The translations under genes were made by a program, and so were the position numbers. A stretch of DNA of 64,000 bases, taken from the NCBI GenBank assembly GCA_016719295.1, contig JADKAF010000001.1, positions 1,612,001 to 1,676,000 of the forward strand, in the 5' to 3' direction. The notes beneath the pieces were generated by a model. That model made no database searches. It was given only the letters and a program-made list of their open reading frames with translations, and was not told the origin of the DNA. Positions 27,872 through 36,351 of the stretch are shown here, piece after piece; position 1 is the first letter of the stretch; every line of letters starts with the position of its first letter. The stretch comes from Planctomycetota bacterium. Lineage in GTDB: Bacteria > Planctomycetota > UBA1135 > JADKAF01.

Positions 27872-28378
27872 TCAGAACGAGTGCCGCGCCGCGAGGGTCG
27901 CGGTGCCGAAAGTAGCGACGGCCGTCGCGAGCAGACGCAGGAGCAGTGTGCCCTCGGCGCGGCCGGCGACGACTCCGGCGAGATACCAGAGCGCGCCGCC
28001 GGCGGCGAGCGTATCGGTGGCCAAGTCGAAGGGATCGCCATCGCGCCACGGCACGCACGCTTGATGGAGCTCGTCGCTGAGCCCCACGAGCGCGCTGAGC
28101 AGCCAGGCGCGGAGCAGCAGAGGCCGCGCGAGCGAATCGCCGCGCGAGCTGCCGCCCAGCGCGAGCAGCATCCACGCGGCCAGCGCCCCGTAGGCCGGGC
28201 AATGCAGCCAGTTGTAGAGCACCGTCATCGCGACCGGGCTCTCTTCGTCGGGGCCGCGGCGCTCGAAGATGGAACCCAGGTGCAGACCGACGATCCAGAG
28301 CGCCGCCAGGGCGACGCCGAGGAGACGCGGCCAGCGCAGCAGGAAGGCCCCGCAGGAGTGAAGGGGCGAGCGGCTCAC
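27872..28378 (-). CDS. VanZ-like integral membrane protein
   Basis: A 168-residue protein with about four hydrophobic segments (residues 15-35, 60-75, 88-102 and 120-165). The VanZ signature is seen in LVGLSDELHQACVPWRDGDPFD, where SDE.HQ and a following D..D are typical. VanZ-like proteins are widespread and of uncertain function; the name comes from a teicoplanin-resistance gene, and a resistance role is not implied. The start is GTG 28376-28378, overlapping the stop of the RsbW-like gene (GTGA). Confidence 0.75.
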   Translation of the reverse strand: MSRSPLHSCGAFLLRWPRLLGVALAALWIVGLHLGSIFERRGPDEESPVAMTVLYNWLHCPAYGALAAWMLLALGGSSRGDSLARPLLLRAWLLSALVGLSDELHQACVPWRDGDPFDLATDTLAAGGALWYLAGVVAGRAEGTLLLRLLATAVATFGTATLAARHSF

Positions 28379-28821
28379 CAGCGCTTCTTGAAGCGCACCT
28401 CGAGCTTGTCGTCGTCGACGTTGGCGACCTCGAAGGCGTCGACCATCGCGCGGAACAGGAAGAGCCCGCGCCCGCGCTCGGACTCGAGATCCGGCAGACC
28501 GGTCGCCTCCATCATGGCGGCGAGCTCGTTCGCCTCGAGATGCCCACGAGAGCGCAGAGCGGCGACCACTTCGGAGCGCTGCGCGTCGGCGCGCAGCATC
28601 AGGAGGCAGCTGCTCTTCTCGTCGCGGTCGTCCGGCGCGGTGGCGGCGCCGCCGTGCTCGATCGCGTTGTTGCAGAGCTCGTCGAGCGCCAGGATGAACT
28701 CCTCGAGGGCACGCTCGGCGACGCCGTGCTCGCGGAGGTACTCCTGCACACGGCGACGGACCTTCGGCACGATGCGCAGATCGGCGGCGAAGGAGAGACG
28801 TAGGCTCGGACGGGCGGACAT
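28375..28821 (-). CDS. Anti-sigma-factor-type ATPase, RsbW/HATPase_c_2-like
   Basis: A 148-residue GHKL-fold protein starting at ATG 28819-28821. The N-box is ALDELCNNAIEHGG (near residue 45-58), and the glycine-rich box is RGRGLFLFRAMVD near the C-terminus. Such small stand-alone kinases inactivate anti-anti-sigma factors by serine phosphorylation and bind a sigma factor (RsbW/SpoIIAB type) or regulate stress responses. No anti-anti-sigma or sigma gene is next to it, so its partner lies elsewhere. The start follows the nadC stop by 2 bases and its own stop overlaps the VanZ-like start. Cytoplasmic. Confidence 0.83.
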   Translation of the reverse strand: MSARPSLRLSFAADLRIVPKVRRRVQEYLREHGVAERALEEFILALDELCNNAIEHGGAATAPDDRDEKSSCLLMLRADAQRSEVVAALRSRGHLEANELAAMMEATGLPDLESERGRGLFLFRAMVDAFEVANVDDDKLEVRFKKRW

Positions 28822-28823
28822 GC

Positions 28824-29798
28824 TCAAGTCGCGTCCTCTGTGCTCGCGCCTTCGAGATCGATCAGCATGCTGGTGTCGAGCGCCGGAGCGCTATGGGTCA
28901 GGGCGCCGACGGAGATGCGATCGACGCCGGTCTCAGCCCACGCGCGCACGTTCTCGAGCCGCACTCCGCCGCTGATCTCCGTCTCGACGCGGCGCGGGAA
29001 CTCTCCCCGGGCAGATCCCTCGCGCAAGCGCGCGACGCCGACGCGCGCGCGCTCGAGGTCGAAGTTGTCGAGCATGACGACGTCCGCTCCGGAGCGCGCC
29101 GCGGCGAGCGCCTCGTCCAAGCTGCGCGCCTCGGCGGTGAGGACGACCTGCGGGCCGACGTGCTGGCGGACCGCCGCGGTGATGCGCGCGACATCGCCGC
29201 CGGCGAGCGCGAAGTGGTTCTCTTTCAGCAGGATCTGGTCGTAGAGGGCGAGCCGGTGATTGGTGCCTCCGCCGTGGCGCACGGCGTCCTTCTCGAGCAA
29301 GCGCCAGCCCGGCGTCGTCTTCCGCGTGTCGAGGATGCGCGCTCCGGTGCCTTCGACGGCGCGCACGAACTCGCGCGTGCGCGTCGCCACGCCCGAGAGG
29401 CGCTGCAGGAAGTTCAGCGCCGTGCGCTCGCCGGCGAGGAGGAGGTCGCCGGGCCCGGAGAACGCGAAGCAGAGATCGCCGGGCTCGACGGCGGCCCCGT
29501 CGCGCGCGGACAGCTCGAAGCTCACGAGGCCGCTGGCTCCGCGTTCCGGAACGCGCGCGGCGAGGCGCTCGAAGACGGCGCGGAACAGGCGTGTTCCCGA
29601 GAGCACTCCGCGCGCCTTCGCGATCACCCTCGCGTGGGCGCGGCGCAGCGCGCCGTCGCTACCGAGCGCGCGCACGCTGAGGTCGCCCGCGAGCCCGGCC
29701 GGACCGAGGTCCTCGGCGAGGGCTGAGTCGATCAACGCGATCTGCTCGGAGGGCAGATCGACGGAGAGCGACAGGCATGGAGAAGCGGCAGCGTTCAT
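28824..29798 (-). CDS. nadC: Nicotinate-nucleotide pyrophosphorylase (quinolinate phosphoribosyltransferase)
   Basis: Makes nicotinate mononucleotide from quinolinate and PRPP in NAD biosynthesis. The 324-residue protein starts at ATG 29796-29798. Recognisable motifs are ALAEDLGPAGLAGDLSV at the N-terminus, ERTALNFLQRLSGVATRT, ILDTRKTTPGWRLLEKDAV with the PRPP/quinolinate-binding Arg and Lys, GGGTNHRLALYDQILLKENH, VMLDNFDLE and ISVGALTHSAPALD at the C-terminus. All are standard. nadA and nadB are not in the window. The gene lies in a run of seven genes, ruvC to the gene after purB. Confidence 0.95.
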   Translation of the reverse strand: MNAAASPCLSLSVDLPSEQIALIDSALAEDLGPAGLAGDLSVRALGSDGALRRAHARVIAKARGVLSGTRLFRAVFERLAARVPERGASGLVSFELSARDGAAVEPGDLCFAFSGPGDLLLAGERTALNFLQRLSGVATRTREFVRAVEGTGARILDTRKTTPGWRLLEKDAVRHGGGTNHRLALYDQILLKENHFALAGGDVARITAAVRQHVGPQVVLTAEARSLDEALAAARSGADVVMLDNFDLERARVGVARLREGSARGEFPRRVETEISGGVRLENVRAWAETGVDRISVGALTHSAPALDTSMLIDLEGASTEDAT

Positions 29799-29899
29799 CG
29801 CGGGGCGCGGGGAGCCTCGGCGGCGGGGGGCCGAGGATAGCACACAGCGCTGGGCCGGGCTCCAGTCTGGAGTTCCCCGCGGCATCGGGAAGCCGGCCC

Positions 29900-30241
29900 T
29901 CACGGCGCCGAGGAAGGGAACTCCAGCAAGGGTGCGAGCTGCTCCAGGGTGCGCGGCCCGATCCCCGGCACGCGCAGCAGATCCTCGGCCGCCCGGAACC
30001 CGCCGCGCCGCTCGCGCTCGGCGAGGAGCGCCGCGACGCGTGAGGGCCCGAGCCCGGGCAGCAAACCGAGCTCGGCCGCGCTCGCGCGGCTGGGATCCAG
30101 GCGCACCCGCGGCCATGCCGACGGCGCGGCCGATGGCGGCGCCGAGACCAGCAGCCCGAGGCGCGCGAGGGCCGCCAGACCGAGCGCGAGCAGCCCGGCG
30201 GTGCAGGCGCGCTCGCGGCGCGACAGCCCGGAGCGTTCCAT
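29900..30241 (-). CDS. ComEA-like helix-hairpin-helix protein
   Basis: A 113-residue protein with one N-terminal membrane segment (AGLLALGLAALARLGLLV, residues 15-32) and a C-terminal double helix-hairpin-helix (LGLLPGLGPSRVAALLAER and LLRVPGIGPRTLEQLAPLL). This is the layout of ComEA-type DNA-binding proteins that pull in transforming DNA, or of small helix-hairpin-helix proteins with structural roles. It follows ruvC directly: the ATG at 30239-30241 abuts the ruvC TAG. Proximity to a Holliday-junction resolvase suggests a DNA role, but no other competence gene is present. Confidence 0.75.
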   Translation of the reverse strand: MERSGLSRRERACTAGLLALGLAALARLGLLVSAPPSAAPSAWPRVRLDPSRASAAELGLLPGLGPSRVAALLAERERRGGFRAAEDLLRVPGIGPRTLEQLAPLLEFPSSAP

Positions 30242-30739
30242 CTAGAGCCCGAGCCCTGCCGCGCTGCGCTGGGCGCGGAAGCAGTGGCAGATCGCGATGC
30301 CGAGCGCATCCGAGACGTCCGCGCGCGTCGGCAACGCGGAGAGCCCGAGCAGGCGCACCACCATGTGCGCGACCTGCGACTTGTCGGCGCGGCCATTGCC
30401 GGTGAGGGCCTTCTTCATGGTGGCCGGCGGATACTGCGAGATCGGCACGCCCGCGAGCGCTCCGGCGGCGAGCGCCGCGCCGCGAGCCTCGCCGATGCGC
30501 AGCGCCGCCTGCGCGCTGCGCCCGTGGAAGGCCTCCTCGATCGCCAGCGCATCCGGCTTCATCCGCTCGATCAGCCGGAAGAGCTCGCGGTGGATGGCCG
30601 CCAGCCGTCCGGGCAGATCGGGGGCCGCGCGCTCGAGCTCGAGCGCTCCCGCTTCGATCAAGGCGAGCCGCGAGCCCTGCGACTCCACGAAGCCGAAGCC
30701 GAGGATTCGCGTCCCCGGATCGATTCCCAACACGCGCAT
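30242..30739 (-). CDS. ruvC: Holliday-junction endonuclease RuvC
   Basis: Resolves four-way junctions in recombination, normally with RuvAB. The 165-residue protein starts at ATG 30737-30739. The catalytic acids are in place: Asp7 (LGIDPGT), Glu68 (AIEEAFHG), Asp141 and Asp144 (RADVSDALGIAICH), the last two three residues apart as in E. coli. GRSAQAALRIGEARG matches the family dimer region. ruvA and ruvB are not adjacent. It heads the minus-strand operon and is divergent from ispDF, with 94 bases between the starts. Confidence 0.93.
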   Translation of the reverse strand: MRVLGIDPGTRILGFGFVESQGSRLALIEAGALELERAAPDLPGRLAAIHRELFRLIERMKPDALAIEEAFHGRSAQAALRIGEARGAALAAGALAGVPISQYPPATMKKALTGNGRADKSQVAHMVVRLLGLSALPTRADVSDALGIAICHCFRAQRSAAGLGL

Positions 30740-30833
30740 CGCCGCAGGCCTTGCTGAGCTCGAGCGCTTCGAACCACCCCGCGAGGCATCGTAGAGCATT
30801 GCTCCGCGCGGCGCACCGGATTCCAATGCCGCC

Positions 30834-32054
30834 ATGCACGCGCCGTCCCGCAGCCTCCGGGTCTCCGCCATCGTCCCCGCCGCGGGCAGCGGCACGCGCT
30901 TCGGCGCCGGGCGGAACAAGACCTTGCTGCTCCTCGAGGGCGAGCCGCTGATCGCGCACGTCGTGCGCGCCCTCGGCGCCGATCCGCGCGTCGTCGAGAT
31001 CGTTCTCGTCGGCAAGGCCGCCGAGCGCGAAGAGCTGCTGCGAGCGGCGACGAGAGGGTGCGCGCCGCGCGTCGCGCTGCGCTGGGCCGCAGGCGGAGCC
31101 GAGCGCCGCGACTCGGTGCGGAACGGCCTCGAGGCCGCGGATCCTACGAGCGAGATCCTGCTCGTCCACGACGGCGCGCGCCCCTTCCTCTCCGCCGAGG
31201 TGCTCGCGCGCGTGATCGACGCCGCCGTCGCGCAGGGCGCGGCGCTCTGCACGCTGCCCGCGGTCGACACCGTGAAGCGCGTCGATGCCGCGGGCCGCGT
31301 GCTCGCGACGCTCGATCGCCGGGAGATCCACCTCGCGCAGACGCCGCAGGCCTTCCGCCGCGAGCTCGGGCTGCCGGCGTATCGCCGCGCGTGCGAGGAG
31401 GGCTGGCCGACGACCGACGACGTCCACGTGCTCGAGCTCGCCGCTGCGAGCGGAGCGCTCCCCTCCGTCGTCGCGGTGCCCGGCGATCCCCGCAACCGCA
31501 AGATCACCGTGCCCGCCGATCTCCCGACGGCCCATCCCGAAGCTCGCGCCATGAATCCTCCTGCCACCGGCGGCCCGAGCTTTCGCGTGGGCTCCGGCTT
31601 CGATCTGCATCGCATGGTCGAGGGGCGTCCCTGCATCCTGGGCGGCGTGCGCTTCGAGCACGACCGCGGGCCGCTCGGGCACTCGGACGGCGACGCGCTG
31701 CTGCACGCGCTCACCGACGCCCTGCTGGGCGCCGCAGGCCTGGATGACTTGGGGACCTTCTTCCCCGACTCCGATCCGCGCTGGAAGGGCGCCGACTCGG
31801 CGGCCCTGCTGCGCGAAGCGTGGACGCGCGTGCGCGAGCAGGGTTACACGCTCGAGAACTGCGATCTCGTCGTGATCGCCGAGAAGCCGAAGCTCGCGCC
31901 GCGCCGCGCCGAGCTGCGCGCGCGCATCGCCGCGCTGCTCGAGGTCGAGATCGAGCGGGTCAATCTGAAGGGCAAGACCGCCGAGAAGCTCGGCCCGATC
32001 GGCGCAGGCGAAGCCATCGTCGCGCAGGCGACCGTGCTCTTGCGCCGGGGCTGA
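30834..32054 (+). CDS. ispDF: Bifunctional IspD/IspF (MEP-pathway isoprenoid synthesis)
   Basis: A fusion of two enzymes of the non-mevalonate pathway, 406 residues. Residues 8-235 are IspD, 2-C-methyl-D-erythritol 4-phosphate cytidylyltransferase, with the nucleotide-binding loop PAAGSGTRFGAG, VHDGARPF and QTPQAFRR. Residues about 245-406 are IspF, the 2,4-cyclodiphosphate synthase, with the zinc-binding GSGFDLHRM, GPLGHSDGDALLHALTDALLGA, FPDSDPRWKG and VNLKGKTAEKLG. IspE, the enzyme between them, is not here; the fusion may channel substrate. The two domains are joined by a short linker with an internal ATG at 31551. It is divergent from ruvC. Confidence 0.94.
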   Translation: MHAPSRSLRVSAIVPAAGSGTRFGAGRNKTLLLLEGEPLIAHVVRALGADPRVVEIVLVGKAAEREELLRAATRGCAPRVALRWAAGGAERRDSVRNGLEAADPTSEILLVHDGARPFLSAEVLARVIDAAVAQGAALCTLPAVDTVKRVDAAGRVLATLDRREIHLAQTPQAFRRELGLPAYRRACEEGWPTTDDVHVLELAAASGALPSVVAVPGDPRNRKITVPADLPTAHPEARAMNPPATGGPSFRVGSGFDLHRMVEGRPCILGGVRFEHDRGPLGHSDGDALLHALTDALLGAAGLDDLGTFFPDSDPRWKGADSAALLREAWTRVREQGYTLENCDLVVIAEKPKLAPRRAELRARIAALLEVEIERVNLKGKTAEKLGPIGAGEAIVAQATVLLRRG

Positions 32055-32082
32055 GCGCACGGAGTCCCCCGCCGCGGACGGC

Positions 32083-32559
32083 TCAGCCGCGCAGGCGCTC
32101 CGCGATCCGCCGCCCCACCGCGAGGCAGCGCGCGAGCTCGTCGCTGGTCCAGACGCGCGGCTCTGCGCTCGCGATGCCGAGGACGCCGCGCAGCTCTCCC
32201 TTCTCGTCGAGCAGCGGGATCGCGACCGAGCCTTCCATGCCCGTCGCCTTCGCGCCGGGGCGCGCAACGCCGCTGGTGTCGGTCTGCAGGTTGCAGACGC
32301 TCACCGGCTCCCGTCGCTCGGCGGCGAGCCCTGCCATGCCCTTCCCGAGCGGGATCGCGAGGACCTTCTCCCGGACGGGCGGGGGAAGCGCGTGCTCGGC
32401 CGAGAGGCGCAGCAACTGCGCGTCCGCATCCCAGAGATGCAGCGTGCCGAGATCCGCGCCGAAGCCGCGCACGCAAGCGCGCAGCACGGCGCCTCGGTCG
32501 AAGGGCTTCGCGTCGAGCAGCGGCTCGAGCTCTCGCAGCAGCGGATCCATCGCGTTCAC
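32083..32559 (-). CDS. GAF-domain protein
   Basis: A 158-residue protein made almost wholly of one GAF domain (about residues 20-155). LGTLHLWDADAQLLRLSAEH, IPLGKGMAGLAAERREPVSV and GSVAIPLLDEKGELRGVLGI match the fold's successive strands. GAF domains bind small ligands or sense redox or signals. No output domain is attached, so it may be a stand-alone sensor or a free-methionine-sulfoxide-reductase-like protein; the paired Cys of that enzyme are not evident. The start is GTG 32557-32559 or ATG 32550. It lies 12 bases after the ABC exporter gene. Confidence 0.8.
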   Translation of the reverse strand: MNAMDPLLRELEPLLDAKPFDRGAVLRACVRGFGADLGTLHLWDADAQLLRLSAEHALPPPVREKVLAIPLGKGMAGLAAERREPVSVCNLQTDTSGVARPGAKATGMEGSVAIPLLDEKGELRGVLGIASAEPRVWTSDELARCLAVGRRIAERLRG

Positions 32560-32571
32560 TCCGTGATTCGA

Positions 32572-34584
32572 TCAGCTCTCGCGGAACTGCATGTCGTACA
32601 AGCGTCGGTAGACCCCGCCGCGCTCGTAGAGCTCCTCGTGGCGCCCTTGCTCCACGATGCGCCCCTGTTCCAGAACGAAGATGCGATCGGCGTTCCGCAC
32701 CGTCGAGAGCCGGTGCGCCACGATGATCGAGGTGCGCCCCACCATCAGCTGATCCAGCGCTTCCTGCACGGACTTCTCCGCCTCGGTATCGAGCGAGCTC
32801 GTCGCCTCGTCGAGCAAGAGGAGATCGGCGTTGCGCAGGATCGCGCGCGCGATGGTGATGCGCTGCATCTGCCCGCCCGAGATGCGCGCGCCGCGCTCGC
32901 CGACGAGCGTGTCGTAGCCCTCGGGGAGCGACTGCACGAAGTCGTGGATCGCGGCGGCCTTCGCCGCGGCGGTGATATCCTCGTCCGTCGCGTCGGCCTT
33001 GCCGTAGCGGAGGTTGTCGCGGATCGAGGCGTGGAAGAGGAAGGGCGCCTGGTTCACGAAGGCGATGCGCCCGAGCCAGGCCTCGATCCGGAGCTTCCGC
33101 AGGTCGATGCCGTCGGCCAGGATCGCTCCGCCGGTCGGGTCGTAGAAGCGCGCGACGAGGTCGAGCAGCGTCGATTTGCCCGCCCCCGATGGCCCGACCA
33201 GAGCCACGCGCGAGCCGACCGGTATCTCGACGTCGATGCCGTGGAGCACGCCCTCTTCGCTGCCGTCGTACGTGAAGTGCAGGTCCTTCAGGCGCAGCGA
33301 ATGCTGGAGCCGATCGATGCCCACCGCGTCGGGCGCCTCGAGAAGGTTGCTCTTCTGGTCCTGGATCTCGAAGAGGCGGCTCAGCGCCCCCACCGACTCC
33401 TCGAGGCTGTTGTAGCCGCGCGAGATGCGCTTGATGTGCGTGTAGGTCGTCGTCAGCGCGCCGATGTAGAGCGCGAAGGACGGGAAGTCCTTGAACTTGA
33501 GGTCGGCCGAGTAGATCTGCGCGTAGCCGATCGCGAGCATGACCAGCGAGATCCCGCCATAGGCGATGACGACCAGCGCCGACTCGCTGAGCGCCCGCGC
33601 GCGGACCATGCTCATCGAGCGACGGAGGAACCCGCGGTTCTGCTGCTCGAACGCGCGCGCCTCGGCCTCCTCGCGGCGGAAGGCCTTCACCACACGGATG
33701 CCGGAGAGCATCTCGGTGAAGATCTTCGTGCTCTCGCCGAGCACCGAGAGGCTGCGCCGCGAGCCGCGCCGCACGCGCTTGCCGAGGACCAGGAACGGCA
33801 GGGCGATCAACGGCATCAGCACGATGATCAGCAGCGTCATCCACGGGTTCACGACGAACGCGATGGCGAGGTTCATCGCGATGCCCGCGGGCTCCTGGAT
33901 GACGTGGCTCGTCATCAGGTTCAGCGACTTCAGCGAGGACTGGACGTCGTTGCTGATGCGCGAGACGAGGTCCCCGAGCTTGCTCTTGCCGTGGAACGAG
34001 ATCGGCAGATGCAGGAGATGGCGCGCCAGGTCGTTCCGGAGATCCACCGCGATGCGCAGGTTGAGCTTGCGCGAGGTGTAGTGGAAGAAGAACTCCATCG
34101 TGCCGGTGATCAGCGCGATGAAGATGATCGTCACCACGAGGCCGATCAGCAGCCAGAAGCGCTGATCCGCGGTGTCCGAGCCCTGCACCTCGAAGAACGC
34201 GAAGGCCTTCTGCTTGAAGCCCTCCGAGAACTCGGCGAGCCAGCCGGCGCTGCCCGCTTCCTCGGCCTGCGAGACGATGTCGTTCGCCTGCCCCTCGGCC
34301 TTCTTCTTCGCGCGCGCCGCCGCCTCCTCGGGGAAGAGCACGAACTCGACGGGGCCGATCGCGAGCAGCATCGACTTCTCGAACGCCGCCGTGAGCGAGC
34401 CCAGGAGCACGACCGAGATCAGCAGACCGCGATAGCGGAAGACGTAGCGCAGCAGGCGCTTCAGCGTCGGCCAGAACGCGTCGTCGGGGATCGGCTCGCG
34501 GCGCGCGCGACGCGAGCTCTCCGCGACCTCGACCTCGACTTCGGAGTCCGCCGGCGCGTCCCGGCGCGAGTCGCGGGCGCTCAA
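32572..34584 (-). CDS. ABC exporter, MsbA-like fused half-transporter
   Basis: Membrane and ATPase domains in one chain of 670 residues, acting as a homodimer. I chose TTG 34582-34584, overlapping the previous stop (TTGA); the longer frame upstream belongs to the neighbouring gene in another frame. The first 40 residues are acidic. Six membrane helices span about residues 60-360, but between the first two lies a long Ala/Lys/Glu-rich loop (about 90-150), unusual for MsbA. The ATPase has Walker A (GPSGAGKST), ISGGQMQR, DLLLLDEATSSLD and the H-loop AHRLSTV. It may flip lipids or export a peptide or glycolipid. It lies between a parvulin-like gene and a GAF gene. Confidence 0.9.
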   Translation of the reverse strand: MSARDSRRDAPADSEVEVEVAESSRRARREPIPDDAFWPTLKRLLRYVFRYRGLLISVVLLGSLTAAFEKSMLLAIGPVEFVLFPEEAAARAKKKAEGQANDIVSQAEEAGSAGWLAEFSEGFKQKAFAFFEVQGSDTADQRFWLLIGLVVTIIFIALITGTMEFFFHYTSRKLNLRIAVDLRNDLARHLLHLPISFHGKSKLGDLVSRISNDVQSSLKSLNLMTSHVIQEPAGIAMNLAIAFVVNPWMTLLIIVLMPLIALPFLVLGKRVRRGSRRSLSVLGESTKIFTEMLSGIRVVKAFRREEAEARAFEQQNRGFLRRSMSMVRARALSESALVVIAYGGISLVMLAIGYAQIYSADLKFKDFPSFALYIGALTTTYTHIKRISRGYNSLEESVGALSRLFEIQDQKSNLLEAPDAVGIDRLQHSLRLKDLHFTYDGSEEGVLHGIDVEIPVGSRVALVGPSGAGKSTLLDLVARFYDPTGGAILADGIDLRKLRIEAWLGRIAFVNQAPFLFHASIRDNLRYGKADATDEDITAAAKAAAIHDFVQSLPEGYDTLVGERGARISGGQMQRITIARAILRNADLLLLDEATSSLDTEAEKSVQEALDQLMVGRTSIIVAHRLSTVRNADRIFVLEQGRIVEQGRHEELYERGGVYRRLYDMQFRES

Positions 34585-36092
34585 CGGATCTCGATCCCGG
34601 CGCGCGCCAGGACCTCGCCGATCCAGCGCTCGAAGCGCAGCGTGAGGAGCGTCTCGCGCGCTAGCGCGAGCTCGCTCTCGCGCGAGAAGTTGATCGGCGG
34701 CGCGCCGAGCGATCGCGACTTCACGCGGACGAAGCAGACGCCGAAGGTGCACTCGAGAGGTCCGCTCACTGCGCCGACCGGCAGCTCGTGGAGCGCCGCT
34801 CTCGCGAGGTCGACGCCGCCGGTCATGAGGTCGAACGGCGTCGAGCCGAGCATCAAGCGCAGCGCCTGGGGCGAGAGCTCGCCGAAGCGACCGCGCCTCG
34901 TCTTCGCCAGCGCGTTCTCGCCGGTGAAGAGGCGGGTCCGCAGGCGCAGGTCCTGGTACTCGGAGAGCTCTTCGAAGAGCTGGTCGAAGGGCTCGCCCGC
35001 TGCGAGGCGCTGGGCACATGCCGCCGCACGCTCGCGCGCGGCGGCGCGGAGCTCAGGCAGCGGATACGAATGGGCGAAGTCGTAGGCCGCGAACAGCAGC
35101 ACCTCGAGGTCGATCTTGCCCGTCAGGCGCTCGGCGTTGGTCTCCTCGATCGTCGCTTCGGCTTGCGCTCGACCGAACTCGCCGATGACCCCGCGCGAGT
35201 AGCTCTCGCGCAGCCACGCGTAGGTGCCGAACGCCGCGACCGAGGGCATGCCGAGTCCGGGAAGCACCTGCAGCGAGAGGTTCGCATCGCGCGTGACTCC
35301 GCGGCCGAGCGTCTCGGTCGCGAAGCGCCGCCACTCCGCCTCCGACAGCAGCGCGCCCCGGGACGCGAGGTCCTGCGAGAGCGCGGTCACGGCCCCCGTC
35401 CATTCCGCCGCCAGGCGGATCGCGCGGCGGCGCCTCTCGACGGGATCGATCGCGTTGCTCGGCGCGGGGCCTGCGGAGGCGTCGTCCGGCAGCTCGCCCA
35501 GACGCGCCGCGCAGCGCTGCCACGCCTCGGCCACGTCCATGCTGGCCCCGCCCGCCACCAGCGCCGTGCTCGGCGCGAGCTCGCACCAGGCCCAGCGCTC
35601 GGTGGGATCGCGCAGCACGCTGCGCTGGAGCAAGCCGCGCACGACGCCGCGTTCGATATCGCTGATCGGTCTCACCTCCGGGTCGCCCTGCGCCAGGCGC
35701 GCGAAGCGCTGGCGGAGCTGGCTCAGCGCCTGCGCGTACGCGGTATCTCCGCAGCCCAGCCGCTCGAGGGGCAGGAAGTCCTCGACACGCGCTGGGATCG
35801 CCAAGGCGTCGATCCACTGCTGCGTCCCGAGCGGCGCATCGATCGAGCTCGCCGGAGAGCTCACCCCGAGGCGAGCCAGGCTGTGCGCCAGCTGCTCGAG
35901 CTCCAAGCGGGCGGCGAGGTCCTCCATCGCGGCGCCGGCGAAGAGCCGCAGCGCTTCTCTCTGGAGGAGCACGGTCGGGACCGCGTTCCCGCCGACGCGC
36001 AGCTCGGGGAGCTCCTGCGCGGCGAGCGGAGGAGCAGCCAGCGCAAGACAGGCGCAGCCGAGGAGAGTGCGGAGCACGAGCGAATCGGGCAT
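34581..36092 (-). CDS. Secreted parvulin/SurA-like protein, divergent
   Basis: A 503-residue exported protein; I chose ATG 36090-36092 (signal peptide VLRTLLGCACLALAAPPLAAQ), with GTG 36104 as an alternative. After a helical N-terminal half, the C-terminal third resembles a parvulin domain: ERAAACAQRLAAGEPFDQLF, RGRFGELSPQALRLM and LHELPVGAVSGPLECTFGVCFVRVKS follow the order 'A..i..G..F', 'G..g.f' and 'G.vS.P..t..G....kv'. It ends in IEIR, as does the protein encoded at 39380-41041, suggesting paralogy. Its function may be folding or holding exported proteins. Its stop overlaps the ABC exporter's TTG start. Confidence 0.6.
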   Translation of the reverse strand: MPDSLVLRTLLGCACLALAAPPLAAQELPELRVGGNAVPTVLLQREALRLFAGAAMEDLAARLELEQLAHSLARLGVSSPASSIDAPLGTQQWIDALAIPARVEDFLPLERLGCGDTAYAQALSQLRQRFARLAQGDPEVRPISDIERGVVRGLLQRSVLRDPTERWAWCELAPSTALVAGGASMDVAEAWQRCAARLGELPDDASAGPAPSNAIDPVERRRRAIRLAAEWTGAVTALSQDLASRGALLSEAEWRRFATETLGRGVTRDANLSLQVLPGLGMPSVAAFGTYAWLRESYSRGVIGEFGRAQAEATIEETNAERLTGKIDLEVLLFAAYDFAHSYPLPELRAAARERAAACAQRLAAGEPFDQLFEELSEYQDLRLRTRLFTGENALAKTRRGRFGELSPQALRLMLGSTPFDLMTGGVDLARAALHELPVGAVSGPLECTFGVCFVRVKSRSLGAPPINFSRESELALARETLLTLRFERWIGEVLARAGIEIR

Positions 36093-36351
36093 CGTCGAGA
36101 GCACGCCTCGCGGTTCGAGGGGAACTAGGTCCCGCGCGGCTCGGCCGCCGGAACTCGCGGGAGTCTACCAGAGCACCGCCGCCCTCCGTCCAGGCACCGA
36201 TCCCCCCGGCGGGCCGCAGGGATAAATCGCGCCCGGCGGTGGGCGGGGCTCGCCCCTCCGGCTACGGTTCGAGCGGCTCGGCCGGCACGCGAGCTATGAG
36301 TCGTCGCCGCGACTCCCTCGCCGGCGCGTCTCCTCTTGCCTGCTGCCACGC

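Noticed and set aside
27872..28378. Glycopeptide resistance role for the VanZ-like gene
   Set aside because: VanZ-like proteins are widespread and no vanHAX or regulators are nearby.
32041..32096. Inverted repeat between ispDF and the GAF gene as a terminator
   Set aside because: Only 8 bp per arm with a 24-base loop, and the left arm includes the ispDF stop; too weak to list.
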